A stretch of DNA of 64,000 nt, taken from contig NZ_JABWEB010000004.1 in the NCBI RefSeq assembly GCF_013369485.1, positions 62,001 to 126,000 of the forward strand. The letters run 5' to 3'. Below are positions 22,505 to 32,087 of this stretch, one piece after another (position 1 is the stretch's first letter; each line of letters begins with the position of its first letter). The notes below the pieces were generated by a model that worked only from the letters and a program-made list of their open reading frames with translations, had not been told where the DNA came from and did no database searches. A program made the translations under genes and the position numbers. The stretch is from Massilia sp. BJB1822 (GTDB lineage Bacteria > Pseudomonadota > Gammaproteobacteria > Burkholderiales > Burkholderiaceae_D).

Positions 22505-22954
22505 CTATGGATTTTTTTCTTTCGTGCTGTCGATGGCGCGCAGCAGGCGCTGGACGGCTGCGTTCAGCGCCTTCAATTGTTCCGGCTTCATCCCGGTCGC
22601 GCCAAGCAGGACGTCGGTCAGCGTGCAGCGCTGCCGCAGCGCGCGGCCTGCTTCGCTCAGCGTTACCAGCACCTGGCGGTCGTCCAGGGGATTGCGCTGG
22701 CGCGTCAGCAGCCCCGCCGCTTCCAGGCGCTTGATCAGCGGCGTGATATTGCTGGATTCCAGCGACAGGCGCTCGGCGATTTCGCCGATGGTGCGGCCGT
22801 CCTTTTCCCACAGCGAGTTAAGCACCAGGAATTGCGGATACGTGATGCCCAGAGTGTCGAACAGGGGCTGATAGGCGCGGCCGATTTCCAGGTTGGCGCG
22901 GTAGAGCGAAAAACACAACTGGTCTTCCAGCGGGGCGGTGGGCGGCGTTCGCAT
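22505..22954 (-). CDS. MarR family regulator, OhrR type
   Basis: A 149-residue winged-helix repressor. The N-terminal segment DQLCFSLYRANLEIGRAY followed by LGITYPQFLVLNSLWE is the signature of OhrR proteins, in which the Cys of LCFSLY (residue 14) is oxidised by organic hydroperoxides and DNA is released. The DNA-binding part reads GEIAERLSLESSNITPLIKR. OhrR normally controls the ohr peroxidase gene, but no ohr is adjacent. The divergent neighbour is an HD/LuxR protein and the region between them is full of ATATCGCGATAT-like palindromes, so that gene is a candidate target, besides autoregulation. Confidence 0.85.
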   Translation of the reverse strand: MRTPPTAPLEDQLCFSLYRANLEIGRAYQPLFDTLGITYPQFLVLNSLWEKDGRTIGEIAERLSLESSNITPLIKRLEAAGLLTRQRNPLDDRQVLVTLSEAGRALRQRCTLTDVLLGATGMKPEQLKALNAAVQRLLRAIDSTKEKNP

Positions 22955-22973
22955 AGGTCTGGGATGGAAAATA

Positions 22974-23060
22974 CTTATCGTGACATATTTTACTGGACAT
23001 CGGTATTCAAAGCGGATATCGTAAATACATATCGCGATATATATTTATGCGATATACATT
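22974..23060. promoter_or_regulatory. divergent promoter region with clustered palindromes
   Basis: This AT-rich stretch between the OhrR-like gene and the HD/LuxR gene contains a perfect ATATCGCGATAT (23029-23040) and partial copies: ACTTATCGTGACAT near 22976, GATATCGTAAATAC near 23015 and GCGATATAC near 23049. Several half-sites in one intergenic region suggest binding by the OhrR-like repressor. Confidence 0.5.
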
Positions 23061-23081
23061 TTCGATTTGAACCAGCCACCA

Positions 23082-24026
23082 ATGAAAATCTCCACTGCCG
23101 CATGCCTTCCGGACTGCGTCAGCATTGCCGAATGCTTGCGCGCGCTGGCGTTCGTCGGCGACCTGGCCGCTGAACGGCAATGCGGCCCGCCGCATCCGCC
23201 TTGGCTGATGGCGGCCTTGTGCCGCCCTCCGCTGGCATTGGGCGAACGCTCCAGCGGCATGCTGTTGCTGGAGCAGATGGCCGATCTGATCGACCTGCAG
23301 CAGCCCTGGCTGTGCGGCCATTCCCGTCGCGTGGCTATCGCTGCGCAGCGGGCCGCCAGCCAGATGGGGCTTGATGAGCAGATGCAGCAGCGCTGCTACC
23401 GTGCCGGCCTGGTACACGGTATCGGCCGTGGCGCCATCCCCAGCGAACTTTGGAACGTGGCCGGTCCATTACCGTCGGCGGTGCGCGAGCAATTGCGGCT
23501 GGCGCCATATTGGACCTTGCGCGCGCTGCGCACAGTCAGTGGCTTGGCGCAGGAAGCGGAGATCGCCTCCTATGTGGGCGAGCGGCTGGACGGTTCCGGC
23601 AATTTTCGCGGCGCTACCGGTGCCGCCACGCCGCTTGAGGGGCAGGTGCTGGCTGCCGCATCGGCCTGGGTTGCACTGCAGGCGTCACGCCCCTGGCGTC
23701 CTGCGTATTCAAGCGAGCTGGCAGGCGCGGTGTTGGCGCAGGAAGCGGACGCCGGGCGCTTTCATTCCGGTGTGGTCGACGCGCTGCGCGGCACGCGCGC
23801 TGCCGTAGCGCCATCCGCATGTGAGGCAGCCAGCATCAGCCTGAGTGAGCGCGAGAGCGAAGTCCTGCGCGCCATCAGCCAAGGCCAGACCAACAAGCAA
23901 GTGGCGCGTCAACTGGCGATCAGTCCCCGCACCGTCGGCACCCATGTGGAAAGCGCTTTCCGCAAGCTCGGTTGCAGTACCCGCGCAGCGGCAGCACTGA
24001 AAGCCCGGACGCTGCGGCTGATTTGA
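23082..24026 (+). CDS. HD-domain protein with C-terminal LuxR-type helix-turn-helix
   Basis: A 314-residue fusion. The N-terminal two thirds resemble a degenerate HD/HD-GYP phosphohydrolase: CGHSRRVAIAAQRAA, GRGAIPSELWNVAG, and GERLDGSGNFRG where HD-GYP proteins have HHExxDGxGYP. The first His of that motif is missing, so cyclic-di-GMP hydrolysis is doubtful. The C-terminus is a full LuxR/GerE domain: LSERESEVLRAISQGQTNKQVARQL ends in the recognition helix ISPRTVGTHVE (read in pieces). The ATG at 23082 is preferred to an upstream TTG. It is divergent from an OhrR-like regulator. A ligand-gated transcription factor is my inference. Confidence 0.78.
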   Translation: MKISTAACLPDCVSIAECLRALAFVGDLAAERQCGPPHPPWLMAALCRPPLALGERSSGMLLLEQMADLIDLQQPWLCGHSRRVAIAAQRAASQMGLDEQMQQRCYRAGLVHGIGRGAIPSELWNVAGPLPSAVREQLRLAPYWTLRALRTVSGLAQEAEIASYVGERLDGSGNFRGATGAATPLEGQVLAAASAWVALQASRPWRPAYSSELAGAVLAQEADAGRFHSGVVDALRGTRAAVAPSACEAASISLSERESEVLRAISQGQTNKQVARQLAISPRTVGTHVESAFRKLGCSTRAAAALKARTLRLI

Positions 24027-24049
24027 GTGGATTAGAGGGCGTCCGGAGC

Positions 24050-24553
24050 TTAAGGGGCGCGTTGCAGCGGCTGCTTTTCCTTGCGCCAGCGGGCCAGGGA
24101 CAGCAGTTCGCCGCTGATCTGGTCTTCGATCAGGATTTCGCCGTCGGGGGCGATCAGGAAATTTTCCCAGCGCTGCACGGCTTCGGGTGTGTTTTCGACG
24201 AAGCTGAACTGGTAGTAGGTTTTGCCCTTGTGCTCGAAGGGCGTGGCGTCGAATTCGATCAGGGCGCCATGGGATTGGCCTTTGGAGTTCTTTTCGATCT
24301 TGTCCGACCAGGCTTTCAGTTCGGGCAGGTCCATCAGCACGCCGATAGCCTGGTCCTTGCTGAGCTTTTTGGCTTGGGCCGGTGCGGCGGACTGCGGCGC
24401 GGATGGGGCCGCGGTTTCCGCCGGCATGGAGGCGGGCGCGGATGCTGGTGCGCTTGCCGCTGGCGCTTCAGCGCTGCGCGGGGAGCAGGCGGCCAGGCTC
24501 GCAGCCACGACGGCACTCAGCACGGCAAGGGAGCGGCGCGAGAGGGGAAACAT
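24050..24553 (-). CDS. hypothetical lipoprotein with Ala/Pro-rich linker
   Basis: A 167-residue protein. The signal MFPLSRRSLAVLSAVVAASLAAC ends in a lipobox (LAAC, Cys about residue 22). An unstructured stretch rich in Ala, Pro and Ser covers about residues 25-60. The folded remainder (WSDKIEKNSKGQSHGALIEF ... YYQFSFVENT) includes a segment that looks like a small alpha/beta domain. No family is recognised. It converges with the HD/LuxR gene. Confidence 0.72.
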   Translation of the reverse strand: MFPLSRRSLAVLSAVVAASLAACSPRSAEAPAASAPASAPASMPAETAAPSAPQSAAPAQAKKLSKDQAIGVLMDLPELKAWSDKIEKNSKGQSHGALIEFDATPFEHKGKTYYQFSFVENTPEAVQRWENFLIAPDGEILIEDQISGELLSLARWRKEKQPLQRAP

Positions 24554-24652
24554 GGAAGGGCGGCCTTTGGCAAAGAAAGAAAAGTTGCCTGCATACTAAA
24601 CCAAAGGCCCAGGGGCGGCAAGACGCCGCCCGCGGTGAAACTGGGGGCCTGT

Positions 24653-25276
24653 TTAGGCGGTCGGACGCTTGCGGCGCGCGCAGAAGCCCAGCAAGCCCAG
24701 GCCCAGGCCCATCAGGGCCATGCTGCCCGGTTCCGGCACGGCCGACGTCACGGACACATTATCCAGGCCGCCGCCGAAGCTGTCGCTGGCGCCGACGGCG
24801 CGGAATTCCAGCGCGGTCGAGGGACCGAAGCCGGTCACATTGAAGGAGTACTGCTGCCACAGATTGCCGTTGCTGCCGCCATTGGCGCTGAAAATGCCTT
24901 TCGACACGCCGTTCCACAGCACTTCGATGCCGTTGGTGCTGCTGCTGGTGAATTCGCGCGGCGAGTAGTAGAAGCTCAGGGTGTACTTGCCGCCGGCCGT
25001 GGTGGCCAGGTTCTGGCTGATCGAGCTGTTGCCGTAAGTGTCCAGCTCCACAAAGTTATTGCCGCCGAAGGCCTTGCCGGCGACGTCGTTGCGGATCTCG
25101 ACGCCATTGGCGCCCACCGTCCAGCCGCTCAGCGTATTGCCCTGAATCCAGTTGGAATTGCCAACGATATCGCTCTCGAAGCCGCCATTTTTGACCAGCT
25201 GGATCGGTGCAGCGAAGGTACTGGCAGCCGCCAGCAGGGTAGTAGCGCCCAGCAGGGCGACTGACAGTTTTTTCAT
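24653..25276 (-). CDS. PEP-CTERM sorting domain protein (secreted)
   Basis: A 207-residue exported protein: signal peptide MKKLSVALLGATTLLAAASTFA, a jelly-roll-like body beginning LVKNGGFESDIVGNSNW and containing GWTVGANGVE and LDNVSVT, as in DUF642/choice-of-anchor proteins, and a C-terminal VPEPGSMALMGLGLGLLG hydrophobic helix followed by ARRKRPTA. The PEP motif is cut by an exosortase (EpsH type), which should be encoded elsewhere together with exopolysaccharide genes. It probably ends up on the surface or in the matrix. The gene is monocistronic, with an AT-rich upstream region. Confidence 0.88.
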   Translation of the reverse strand: MKKLSVALLGATTLLAAASTFAAPIQLVKNGGFESDIVGNSNWIQGNTLSGWTVGANGVEIRNDVAGKAFGGNNFVELDTYGNSSISQNLATTAGGKYTLSFYYSPREFTSSSTNGIEVLWNGVSKGIFSANGGSNGNLWQQYSFNVTGFGPSTALEFRAVGASDSFGGGLDNVSVTSAVPEPGSMALMGLGLGLLGFCARRKRPTA

Positions 25277-25383
25277 CTTATTGAACTCTTGTAGTTAATG
25301 AAAGGAAAAATATATTTCTTTTAATTAAGCGTAATTATATCAGTAACAAGACGAAATGCCTGTTTTTTAGGCGTAACAAAATG

Positions 25384-25421
25384 AAAAAAGCCTGCAAGGC
25401 GCGAACCTTGCAGGCTTTTTT
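25384..25421. terminator. bidirectional rho-independent terminator after groEL
   Basis: A 16-base perfect stem, AAAAAAGCCTGCAAGG with CCTTGCAGGCTTTTTT, around a 6-base loop. The A-run and T-run make it work on both strands; it ends the groESL operon on the minus strand. Confidence 0.88.
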
Positions 25422-25453
25422 GCGGCGAACCGGAAGGTTCAGCGCGGAGGCTA

Positions 25454-27121
<1,668 letters not shown>

Positions 27122-27141
27122 TCAAATACGGTTGGGCGTGA

Positions 27142-27432
27142 TTACTTGTTGACCACGGCCATGATGTCTTCTTCGCGCATCACCAGCAGCTCTTCGCCGT
27201 CAACTTTGACAGCCTGGCCGGAGTATTTGCCGAACAGTACGCGGTCGCCGACTTTGACTTCCAGCGGGCGCACTTTGCCGTCTTCCAGCACTTTGCCATT
27301 GCCCACGGCCAGTACTTCGCCTTGATCCGGCTTCTCAGCAGCGGCATCAGGGATGATCAGGCCAGACGCAGTTTTGGTTTCCTGGTCGAGACGTTTGACG
27401 ATAACGCGATCGTGCAAAGGGCGAAGGTTCAT
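27142..27432 (-). CDS. groES: co-chaperonin GroES (10 kDa)
   Basis: A 96-residue co-chaperonin of standard length. It begins [15 protein letters not shown], contains the mobile loop [18 protein letters not shown], and ends with [15 protein letters not shown]. It caps the GroEL ring. First gene of the groES-groEL operon. Confidence 0.99.
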   Translation of the reverse strand: MNLRPLHDRVIVKRLDQETKTASGLIIPDAAAEKPDQGEVLAVGNGKVLEDGKVRPLEVKVGDRVLFGKYSGQAVKVDGEELLVMREEDIMAVVNK

Positions 27433-27485
27433 ACAAAACTCCTTTTTTCAATGGTTTGTTGCTAAACGGGTAAGGAAAGTCTTTG

Positions 27486-27512
27486 TTAGCACTCTCTACT
27501 AACGAGTGCCAA
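27486..27512. promoter_or_regulatory. CIRCE element (HrcA operator)
   Basis: TTAGCACTC - 9 bases - GAGTGCCAA. The consensus is TTAGCACTC-N9-GAGTGCTAA, so only one base of the right arm differs. It overlaps the start region of the groES transcript and implies heat-shock control by an HrcA repressor, encoded elsewhere. Confidence 0.95.
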
Positions 27513-27541
27513 TTATAGGGACGCTTATATGCGATTTCAAG
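27512..27541 (-). promoter_or_regulatory. groESL promoter, sigma-70 with overlapping sigma-32-like elements
   Basis: On the minus strand TTGAAA, a 17-base spacer and TATAAT make a near-ideal sigma-70 promoter. The same bases read CTTGAAA - 14 bases - CCCTATAA, similar to the sigma-32 consensus (CTTGAAA, CCCCAT-T). The CIRCE element begins at the -10. Confidence 0.75.
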
Positions 27542-27637
27542 ACGGGCATATAAAAGAAATAGTCTTGTTGAGGGTGTTTGCAACTTTTGCCTTTGTATCC
27601 GGTCTACATTTTGCTTAAATTGTCCATGGCAAAATAT

Positions 27638-28546
27638 TCAGCTGATCCGCAGCGACTGCGCCAGCAATGCCAGCATGGCGTCCACCTTGGGCAGCAACTG
27701 CCTGCCGCGCGGCCAGACCAGATTCAGCGGCAGACCATCCATATCCAGTTCCGGCAGCAAGGCAATCAGCTCGCCGTTTTCCAGTGCATCGCGTATCAGC
27801 CAGGTGGCCAGTTGCGCGACGCCGCAGCCCTTTTTCACCGCCTCCACCTGCGCCTCGGCGCTGCTGCTGACGATGCGGCCTTCCATGGTCCAGCGTTCGG
27901 CGGGGCCGGCATTCTGGGTAATCAGCCAGGGATTGGAGCTGCCGTCGGCCCGGCCGAAAAGCACGGCGTCATGCGCCAGCAGATTGGCCGGCGTGGCCGG
28001 TGTTCCCCGCCGCGCAAGATAGGCGGGCGCGGCGCAGAAGATCAGCTTTTCGTTGCCAAGGTAGCGGTGGCCCAATGCGGGCGGCCGATGATCCGGCCCG
28101 CCAATGCGCACGGCGATGTCGATGCCTTCATCGACCAGATCGACAAAGCGGTCGCTGAATGAGACATGCGGACGCAGGCCGGGATGCTGTTCGCTGAACT
28201 GCAGCAGCAGCGGCCACACTTGCAGGCGGCCAAAGGCGAGCGGCGCGTCCAGCCGCAGGCGGCCCACCGGCTCCGTGCGTTGCGCGGCGAGTACCGCTTC
28301 GGCCTCGCCCAGGTCGGCCAGCACCTGCACGCAGGTGCGGTAGAAGGCGGCACCCGCTTCGGTCAGCGCCAGGCTGCGCGTGGTGCGTTCGAACAGCCGC
28401 GTGCCGAGACGTGCCTCCAGACGCGCCACGCTCTTGCTGACGGCGGAGTTGGTGAGGTGCAGACGTTCGGCGGCGGCCGTGAAGCTGCCCGCGTCCGCCG
28501 TGGTAACGAAAGCTTCGATGCCTTTCAGGCGTTCAGCCGGGATCAT
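27638..28546 (-). CDS. LysR family transcriptional regulator
   Basis: A 302-residue LysR regulator: N-terminal winged helix-turn-helix GSFTAAAERLHLTNSAVSKS, linker helix, and a periplasmic-binding-like effector domain with SDRFVDLVDEGIDIAVRIGG, wording typical of the large PA0477/YhjC-like group. It is divergent from an MFS gene, which is its probable target. An inverted repeat in the 114-base gap may be its binding site. Confidence 0.92.
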   Translation of the reverse strand: MIPAERLKGIEAFVTTADAGSFTAAAERLHLTNSAVSKSVARLEARLGTRLFERTTRSLALTEAGAAFYRTCVQVLADLGEAEAVLAAQRTEPVGRLRLDAPLAFGRLQVWPLLLQFSEQHPGLRPHVSFSDRFVDLVDEGIDIAVRIGGPDHRPPALGHRYLGNEKLIFCAAPAYLARRGTPATPANLLAHDAVLFGRADGSSNPWLITQNAGPAERWTMEGRIVSSSAEAQVEAVKKGCGVAQLATWLIRDALENGELIALLPELDMDGLPLNLVWPRGRQLLPKVDAMLALLAQSLRIS

Positions 28547-28571
28547 GCTGGAATGTTGATTGTGGAAATGA

Positions 28572-28590
28572 ATTCCATAATATCAGGAAT
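28572..28590. promoter_or_regulatory. possible LysR box
   Basis: ATTCC and GGAAT form an inverted repeat with a 9-base spacer, overlapping a second one, GGAA-N5-TTCC, at 28564-28576. It lies between the divergent LysR and MFS genes. Confidence 0.4.
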
Positions 28591-28660
28591 AAATACCGGA
28601 GATGGGAATCTGTATCTTCAATAAGCTGTGAGCCTTTCGAACTCACAGGAGCTTATCGTG

Positions 28661-29860
28661 ATGCCCTCTCTTGATGCGACTGCGCCAGACCTGGCACCGG
28701 CTACACGCAGCGGCGTTGCCATCGCCGTGCTGGCCGTGGCAGCCTTCGCCATCGTCACCACCGAATACCTGATTGTCGGCCTGCTGCCCGGCCTGGCGCG
28801 CGATATGCGCATTTCCATTTCCGCCGCCGGCCAGCTCGTTACCTTGTTTGCCTTTACCGTGATGCTGTTTGGGCCGCCGCTGACGGTGCTGTTGTCGCAT
28901 ATAGAACGCAAGCGCCTCTTCGTCGGCATTTTGCTGCTCTTTGCCGCTGCCAACGCTCTTGCCGCCGTGGCGCCGAATATCTGGGTACTGGCGCTGGCGC
29001 GCTTCATTCCGGCGCTGGCGCTGCCGGTATTCTGGGGAACGGCCAGCGAAACGGCCGGCCAGCTGGCGGGCCCGCGCCATGCCGGACGCGCCGTGTCCCA
29101 GGTCTATCTGGGTATTTCGGCCGCGCTGCTGTTTGGCATTCCGCTTGGCACGCTGGCTTCGGACGTGATGGGCTGGCGCGCCACCTTCTGGGGTTTGTCC
29201 GCGCTCTCGCTGTCGATGGCGCTGCTGATGCTGGTCTTCATGCCGACGCTGGCGCAGCCGCAGCGTCAGCGCATCGGCGAGCAGGTCCGGATTTTCCGCG
29301 ATCCGCGCTTCGTCGCCAATGTGGCCTTGTCCGTGCTGGTCTTCACCGCCATGTTCGCCGCCTACACTTATCTGGCCGATATGCTGGAGCGCATCGCGGG
29401 CGTGCCTTCATCGCAGGTGGGCTGGTGGCTGATGGGCTTTGGCGCGGTGGGCTTGCTGGGCAACTGGCTGGGCGGGCGCTATGTGGACCGCAATCCGCTG
29501 CGCGCCAGTGCGCTGTTTACCGCATTGCTGGGTGTGGCGATGGCGCTATGCGTGCCGCTGGCGCATGCCCATGGCTGGCTGGGCGTGTCGCTTGCCTTGT
29601 GGGGCATTGCCTATACCGCCTTGTTCCCGATTTGCCAGGTGCGGGTGATGAAGGCCGCTTCGCATGCGCAGGCGCTGGCGGGAACGATGAACGTCTCGGC
29701 CGCAAATGCCGGCACCGGATTGGGCGCCATCCTTGGCGGCGTGGCGATCCAGCAGTGGGGGCTGGCCAGCATAGGCTATGTGGCGGCGGGCGTGGCGCTG
29801 CTGGCCTTGGTATTGACGCCCTGGGTTGCGGGCTTGCGACCTTTGGACCGGCAGGCCTAG
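28661..29860 (+). CDS. MFS transporter (AraJ-like / drug or sugar efflux)
   Basis: A 399-residue 12-helix transporter with VTTEYLIVGLLPGLARDM in helix 1, typical of the AraJ/SotB/YdhP exporters of arabinose, purine nucleosides or drugs. I start it at MPSLDATAPD (28661), because CAGGAG lies about nine bases upstream; a GTG at 28628 is earlier. It is divergent from a LysR regulator that probably controls it. Its stop codon overlaps the convergent histidine kinase gene by four bases. The substrate is unknown. Confidence 0.85.
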   Translation: MPSLDATAPDLAPATRSGVAIAVLAVAAFAIVTTEYLIVGLLPGLARDMRISISAAGQLVTLFAFTVMLFGPPLTVLLSHIERKRLFVGILLLFAAANALAAVAPNIWVLALARFIPALALPVFWGTASETAGQLAGPRHAGRAVSQVYLGISAALLFGIPLGTLASDVMGWRATFWGLSALSLSMALLMLVFMPTLAQPQRQRIGEQVRIFRDPRFVANVALSVLVFTAMFAAYTYLADMLERIAGVPSSQVGWWLMGFGAVGLLGNWLGGRYVDRNPLRASALFTALLGVAMALCVPLAHAHGWLGVSLALWGIAYTALFPICQVRVMKAASHAQALAGTMNVSAANAGTGLGAILGGVAIQQWGLASIGYVAAGVALLALVLTPWVAGLRPLDRQA

Positions 29861-31272
29861 AGTGCGGCGGGCAGGCAAAGGCGGAAGCAGGTGCGTTCCT
29901 GATCAGCTTCCGCCAGCAGCAGTTCGCCGCCATGGGCGCGGGCGATTTCCCGCGCCAGCGACAGGCCGAGGCCCACGCCTGGAATGCGCCGGTTGTGGGC
30001 ATGGTCGGCGCGGTAGAAGCGGTCGAACAGGCGTTCGCGGTGTTCGGCGGCGATGCCGGACGAGGCATTCGACACATCGATCTGCCATTGACCGCCATGC
30101 TGGCGCGCCGACAGGCCGATCCAGCCGCCGGCCAAGCCGTATTTCACGGCATTGCTGGCCAGATTTTGCAGCACTTGCCGCAGTAGGTCGGCATCCCCCT
30201 TGACCAGCAGCAGCGGCGGCAGGTCCAGCCGCACTTCGCGCTCCGCGTCGAGCAGTTCGATATCTTCCGCCAGCTCGTCCAGGATGGGGCGCAGGTCGAA
30301 GGGGCTGAGTGGAATCTGCAACTGGCCCGCATCGGCGCGTGACAGCATGAGCAGCTTGCGCACGATGCTGTCCAGACGGCGCACCTCTTCCAGCATCTCG
30401 ACCAAGGCTTCTTCCTGTTCCGGCTTGGCCGCGTGGGTGAACGCGTGTTCCAGCTGGCCTTGCAGGATGGTGAGCGGGGTTTTCAGCTCGTGCGCGGCGT
30501 CGCCGGAAAATCGGATGGCTTGCAGGAAGCTGCGCTGCAGGCGGTCCAGCATGGCGTTGAACACGGTGACCAGCTGGGCGAATTCGATGTCTTCCTCGTC
30601 GGCCGCCACGCGCTGATCGAGGTCGCTGGCGTTCAAGCCCAGCATCACGCCGGTCAGATGCTCGACCGGCCGCATGGCGCGCGCCGACAAATACCAGGCC
30701 AGCAGCGCAATCAGCGCCCCCAGCACGGCCGCCGCCGCGCCAAAGCGCCACAGGCTGACGCGCAGCTGGGCGTTCGACAGGCTGCGGTTGACGCCGACCC
30801 ATACCGTCATATCGCCATGGCGCACCTGTCCCAGCCGCCATTCTGTCGCGTCGTCGGCCACCGTTTGCAGGCCTGAATCGTCGGGCAGGGCTTTCACATC
30901 CAGTGCGGCCGGCCAGGAAGGGCTGCGGTAAACCAGGCTGCCGTCCGCGCGGCTGGCGCGCAGGATGGCGTACCCGCCTTGCGAGCCTTGCGGCGCGAAG
31001 GCGCTGAAGCTGGCGTTCAGATGAGCGTCGATGGCGGGCCACAGCGCCGGCGTGGCGACGCCGAAGCCGGGACCGGATAAATGGGCCGACAGAATATGGT
31101 CGAGGATCTGGGCGCGCCGCGCCACGATGGTGGTGCTGGCGGCAACGAACAGGATCAGGATGGCCGCCAGCGCCGTGGCGGTGGACGTCAGCGTGATGCG
31201 CAGGCGAAAGGAGCGCAGGCGGAAACGCCCAGCGCCGGTTTTGTCCGGTCCTGGCGGCGCGGCGCGCTTCAC
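29857..31272 (-). CDS. two-component sensor histidine kinase (CusS/heavy-metal sensor type)
   Basis: A 471-residue kinase: a first transmembrane helix (TLTSTATALAAILILFVA), a periplasmic region of about 130 residues, a second helix (FGAAAAVLGALIALLAWYL), a HAMP domain, H box FSGDAAHELKTPLTILQGQL, and an ATPase with N box NLASNAVKYG and RRIPGVGLGLSLAREI. The arrangement matches CusS-type kinases. It overlaps the response regulator gene by four bases and shares its operon. The stimulus is unknown; a CusR/HprR-like DNA box upstream of the operon points to metal or oxidative stress. Confidence 0.9.
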   Translation of the reverse strand: MKRAAPPGPDKTGAGRFRLRSFRLRITLTSTATALAAILILFVAASTTIVARRAQILDHILSAHLSGPGFGVATPALWPAIDAHLNASFSAFAPQGSQGGYAILRASRADGSLVYRSPSWPAALDVKALPDDSGLQTVADDATEWRLGQVRHGDMTVWVGVNRSLSNAQLRVSLWRFGAAAAVLGALIALLAWYLSARAMRPVEHLTGVMLGLNASDLDQRVAADEEDIEFAQLVTVFNAMLDRLQRSFLQAIRFSGDAAHELKTPLTILQGQLEHAFTHAAKPEQEEALVEMLEEVRRLDSIVRKLLMLSRADAGQLQIPLSPFDLRPILDELAEDIELLDAEREVRLDLPPLLLVKGDADLLRQVLQNLASNAVKYGLAGGWIGLSARQHGGQWQIDVSNASSGIAAEHRERLFDRFYRADHAHNRRIPGVGLGLSLAREIARAHGGELLLAEADQERTCFRLCLPAAL

Positions 31273-31949
31273 GCTTCGCCGTCCGGCTTGCGCAGGCGGT
31301 AGCCGACGCCGCGCACCGCTTCGATAGCCACGCTGTCGGGCAGGTTCAGCTTCTTGCGCAGGCGCTGGATGCAGACGTCGACCATATTCGTCTGCGGCTC
31401 GAAGTCATAGCCCCACACATGCTCCAGGATCTGGGTGCGCGCATAGACGCGGCCCGGGGAGCGCATCAGGTATTCCATCAGATTGAACTCGCGGCTGGTC
31501 AGCTCCACCGGGCGGCCATCGACTTCGGCCACGCGGCTCAAACGATCCAGTTTCAGCGGCCCCACGCTCAGCACATTCTGCCGCTCGCCGCTGACCCGGC
31601 GCAGCAGGGCATGAATGCGCGCCACCAGCTCTTCCACGAAGAAGGGTTTGGCCAGGTAATCGTCGGCGCCCAGGTTCAGGCCTTGCAGGCGGTCGTCCAG
31701 TTCATTGCGCGCCGTGAGCAGGATCACCGGCGTGTTGCGGCCTTCACGCCGCAAGCCTTTGAGGATGGATAGGCCGTCGCGGCCCGGCACCATCACGTCG
31801 AGCAGGATCACATCGTATTCGCGCGACAGGGCATGGTCGTAACCGAGATTGCCGTCTTCGCAATGATCGACCAGGAAGCCTTGCTCGCGCAGGCCGGCGC
31901 ACACAAAGCTGGCGATGCGCTGTTCATCTTCTACCAGTAAGGCTTTCAT
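31269..31949 (-). CDS. OmpR/PhoB family response regulator (CusR/HprR-like)
   Basis: A 226-residue regulator: receiver domain with acidic pocket VEDE and phospho-acceptor Asp51 (VILLDVMVPGRDG), Lys in LAKPFFVEELVAR, and a C-terminal winged helix (LTSREFNLMEYLMRSPG ... VDVCIQRLRKKL). The wording is closest to CusR/CopR/IrlR regulators. The palindrome at 31995-32012 almost equals the E. coli CusR/HprR box. It is divergent from the RTX-like gene, which it may control together with its own operon. Confidence 0.92.
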   Translation of the reverse strand: MKALLVEDEQRIASFVCAGLREQGFLVDHCEDGNLGYDHALSREYDVILLDVMVPGRDGLSILKGLRREGRNTPVILLTARNELDDRLQGLNLGADDYLAKPFFVEELVARIHALLRRVSGERQNVLSVGPLKLDRLSRVAEVDGRPVELTSREFNLMEYLMRSPGRVYARTQILEHVWGYDFEPQTNMVDVCIQRLRKKLNLPDSVAIEAVRGVGYRLRKPDGEA

Positions 31950-31994
31950 AGGAGGATTGTTGCTGATGGGTCGTAGAGCGTCAATGCGGCCTTC

Positions 31995-32012
31995 GATTAC
32001 AGAATTGTAATC
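31995..32012. promoter_or_regulatory. CusR/HprR-type response regulator box
   Basis: GATTACAGAATTGTAATC is a perfect palindrome with 7-base arms and a 4-base centre. From memory, E. coli CusR and HprR bind CATTACAAAATTGTAATG, which shares the core ATTACA-AATTGTAAT. It lies 46 bases before the regulator start and 75 before the RTX-like start, and could govern both. Confidence 0.7.
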
Positions 32013-32087
32013 AATCTGTGGGGTGTTCTGTCATTTTTTGTTGATTTAATGCAAGAGTACTAAAACCCTCAGAAAGAGAAAAAGCCC

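Noticed and set aside
23007..23417. A 136-codon minus-strand frame opposite the start of the HD/LuxR gene
   Set aside because: It overlaps the palindrome-rich spacer and the plus-strand gene, and has no motif.
28623..28653. Inverted repeat AAGCT-GTGAG / CTCAC-AGGAGCTT before the MFS start
   Set aside because: It may sequester the ribosome binding site, but the arms are interrupted and no other evidence supports a riboswitch or attenuator.
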